DNA of 7,426 bases, taken from contig JAEZGU010000209.1 in the NCBI GenBank assembly GCA_023416855.1, positions 1-7,426 on the forward strand. The letters run 5' to 3'. A program made the position numbers and the translations under genes. Of the stretch, positions 6,911-7,426 are shown in pieces; position 1 is the first letter of the stretch, and each line of letters starts with the position of its first letter. The notes beneath the pieces were generated by a model. The model ran no database searches and was not told where the DNA came from. It saw only the letters and a list, made by a program, of their open reading frames with translations. The DNA comes from Bacillota bacterium (GTDB lineage Bacteria > Bacillota > Clostridia > Tissierellales > Sedimentibacteraceae).

Positions 6911-6946
6911 ATATTATTATTTAACCTTTTAGTTAAATAATAATAT
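6911..6946. repeat. Perfect 15-bp inverted repeat between the unknown gene and the PrsW gene
   Basis: ATATTATTATTTAAC (6911-6925) and GTTAAATAATAATAT (6932-6946) are exact reverse complements with a 6-nt loop. The right arm contains the TAA stop and last codons of the upstream gene. Neither strand has a following T-run, so it is not a standard terminator. It might be an mRNA-stabilising or processing hairpin, a weak attenuator, or a protein-binding dyad. Confidence 0.7.
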
Positions 6947-7426
6947 CATCAGGCGTTATAGTCTTGTAATATTGAAATATCTCCGCTTCGATGCACTTTG
7001 TATCAATTGAAACAGGTTCCTGAATAATTGCTGCCTTCAATTTCATGGCTAAAACACCTGTAGGCTTGTCAGCACCAACTATGAATCCCATTGCACTATT
7101 TTTTTGAACAGGTATTGATTCAAGATATTTCTTCGAATAAAATTCAAGTGAAATACCTTCTTCACATTCATATTCAATCATAGGGTAGCACATACCCTTT
7201 GGGCATATTTTACTAAAGTTCTTCTCAAACTCTTTTTTTTGTTCATCAATTTCTTCTTTAGTCTTTTGCTCTAAAAACTTAGGATGTGAAAATATTTTCT
7301 CCATCTCAGCCCACATATCCGACAAATAAACTCTGTTTATTTGTGCCCAATGCTCTTCACCATCATCATTCTTAAACCATATTTTATCATTGTATTCTCC
7401 ATTTATTGTAAGCGTAATAGGCTGCT
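6933..7426 (-). CDS. Uncharacterised protein, C-terminal part (runs off right edge)
   Basis: The reading frame stays open from the stop at 6933 to the right edge, giving at least 163 residues, so the true start is outside the window. The TTG at 7325 is not a convincing start: codons upstream of it read as protein-like sequence (INGEYNDKIWFKNDDGEEHW and onward), and no ribosome binding site precedes it. The visible part has no membrane segment or signal peptide. It contains a lysine/glutamate-rich helix (about visible residues 51-70), a cysteine group C74-x4-C79-x7-C87, and a mixed strand-rich end terminating in DDIII. I do not recognise a family, and the cysteine spacing is not a standard zinc finger. 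It lies upstream of the PrsW gene with 69 bp between the stop and the chosen PrsW start; the two probably share a transcript, with the inverted repeat at 6911-6946 between them. Confidence 0.8.
   Translation of the reverse strand, partial: QPITLTINGEYNDKIWFKNDDGEEHWAQINRVYLSDMWAEMEKIFSHPKFLEQKTKEEIDEQKKEFEKNFSKICPKGMCYPMIEYECEEGISLEFYSKKYLESIPVQKNSAMGFIVGADKPTGVLAMKLKAAIIQEPVSIDTKCIEAEIFQYYKTITPDDIII

Noticed and set aside
7323..7325. TTG start giving a 130-aa protein for the right-hand gene
   Set aside because: The frame is open and protein-like all the way to the window edge, and no ribosome binding site precedes the TTG; the gene is a 5'-truncated one.
1..7426. Mobile elements, CRISPR arrays, tRNA or rRNA genes
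   Set aside because: No transposase or integrase, no regularly spaced repeats and no tRNA-like fold was seen; gaps between genes are all under 220 bp and hold only promoters, terminators and hairpins.

Overview
The window is AT-rich DNA with strong AGGAGG-type ribosome binding sites, compact operons and short hairpin/T-run terminators. Together with its protein families (a long REC-PAS-PAS-GGDEF-EAL regulator, a PrsW-type membrane protease, and a macrodomain fused to a helix-turn-helix tail), this suggests a low-GC Firmicute of the Clostridia type. No species can be named from the sequence alone. Every gene is on the minus strand except one small secreted-protein gene. I see no rRNA, tRNA, CRISPR array, transposase or phage gene, so this looks mostly like ordinary chromosome.

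Left part (1-1325): the first codons of a von Willebrand factor A (VWA) protein run off the left edge. Upstream of it is a macrodomain protein with an Xre-like C-terminal tail, ending in its own terminator (122-151). A 145-bp divergent promoter region separates the macrodomain gene from the plus-strand gene at 1326.

Middle part (1326-5942): the secreted-protein gene (1326-2015) converges on a three-gene minus-strand cluster, and both share one bidirectional terminator (2017-2053). In transcription order the cluster is a response regulator with a c-di-GMP phosphodiesterase output (5942-3465), a PPC/DUF296 protein (3433-3011) and an EamA/DMT-family exporter (2956-2057). Gaps are 31 and 54 bp with no terminator between genes, so co-transcription is likely. 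The likely promoter is an extended -10 element near 6070, giving a leader of about 120 nt with several small palindromes.

Right part (6104-7426): a PrsW-family intramembrane protease gene follows an unrecognised gene that enters from the right edge. A perfect 15-bp AT-only-plus-one-C/G inverted repeat overlaps the stop of the unrecognised gene. The PrsW gene ends at a clear terminator (6104-6134).

Three starts differ from the longest possible reading frame: the secreted protein starts at 1326, PrsW at 6863, and the right-hand unknown gene has no start in the window. The most interesting items are the VWA plus macrodomain-HTH neighbours, the regulator's degenerate GGDEF domain beside an intact EAL domain, and the structured leader and intergenic hairpins. 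None of these amounts to a demonstrated new system.
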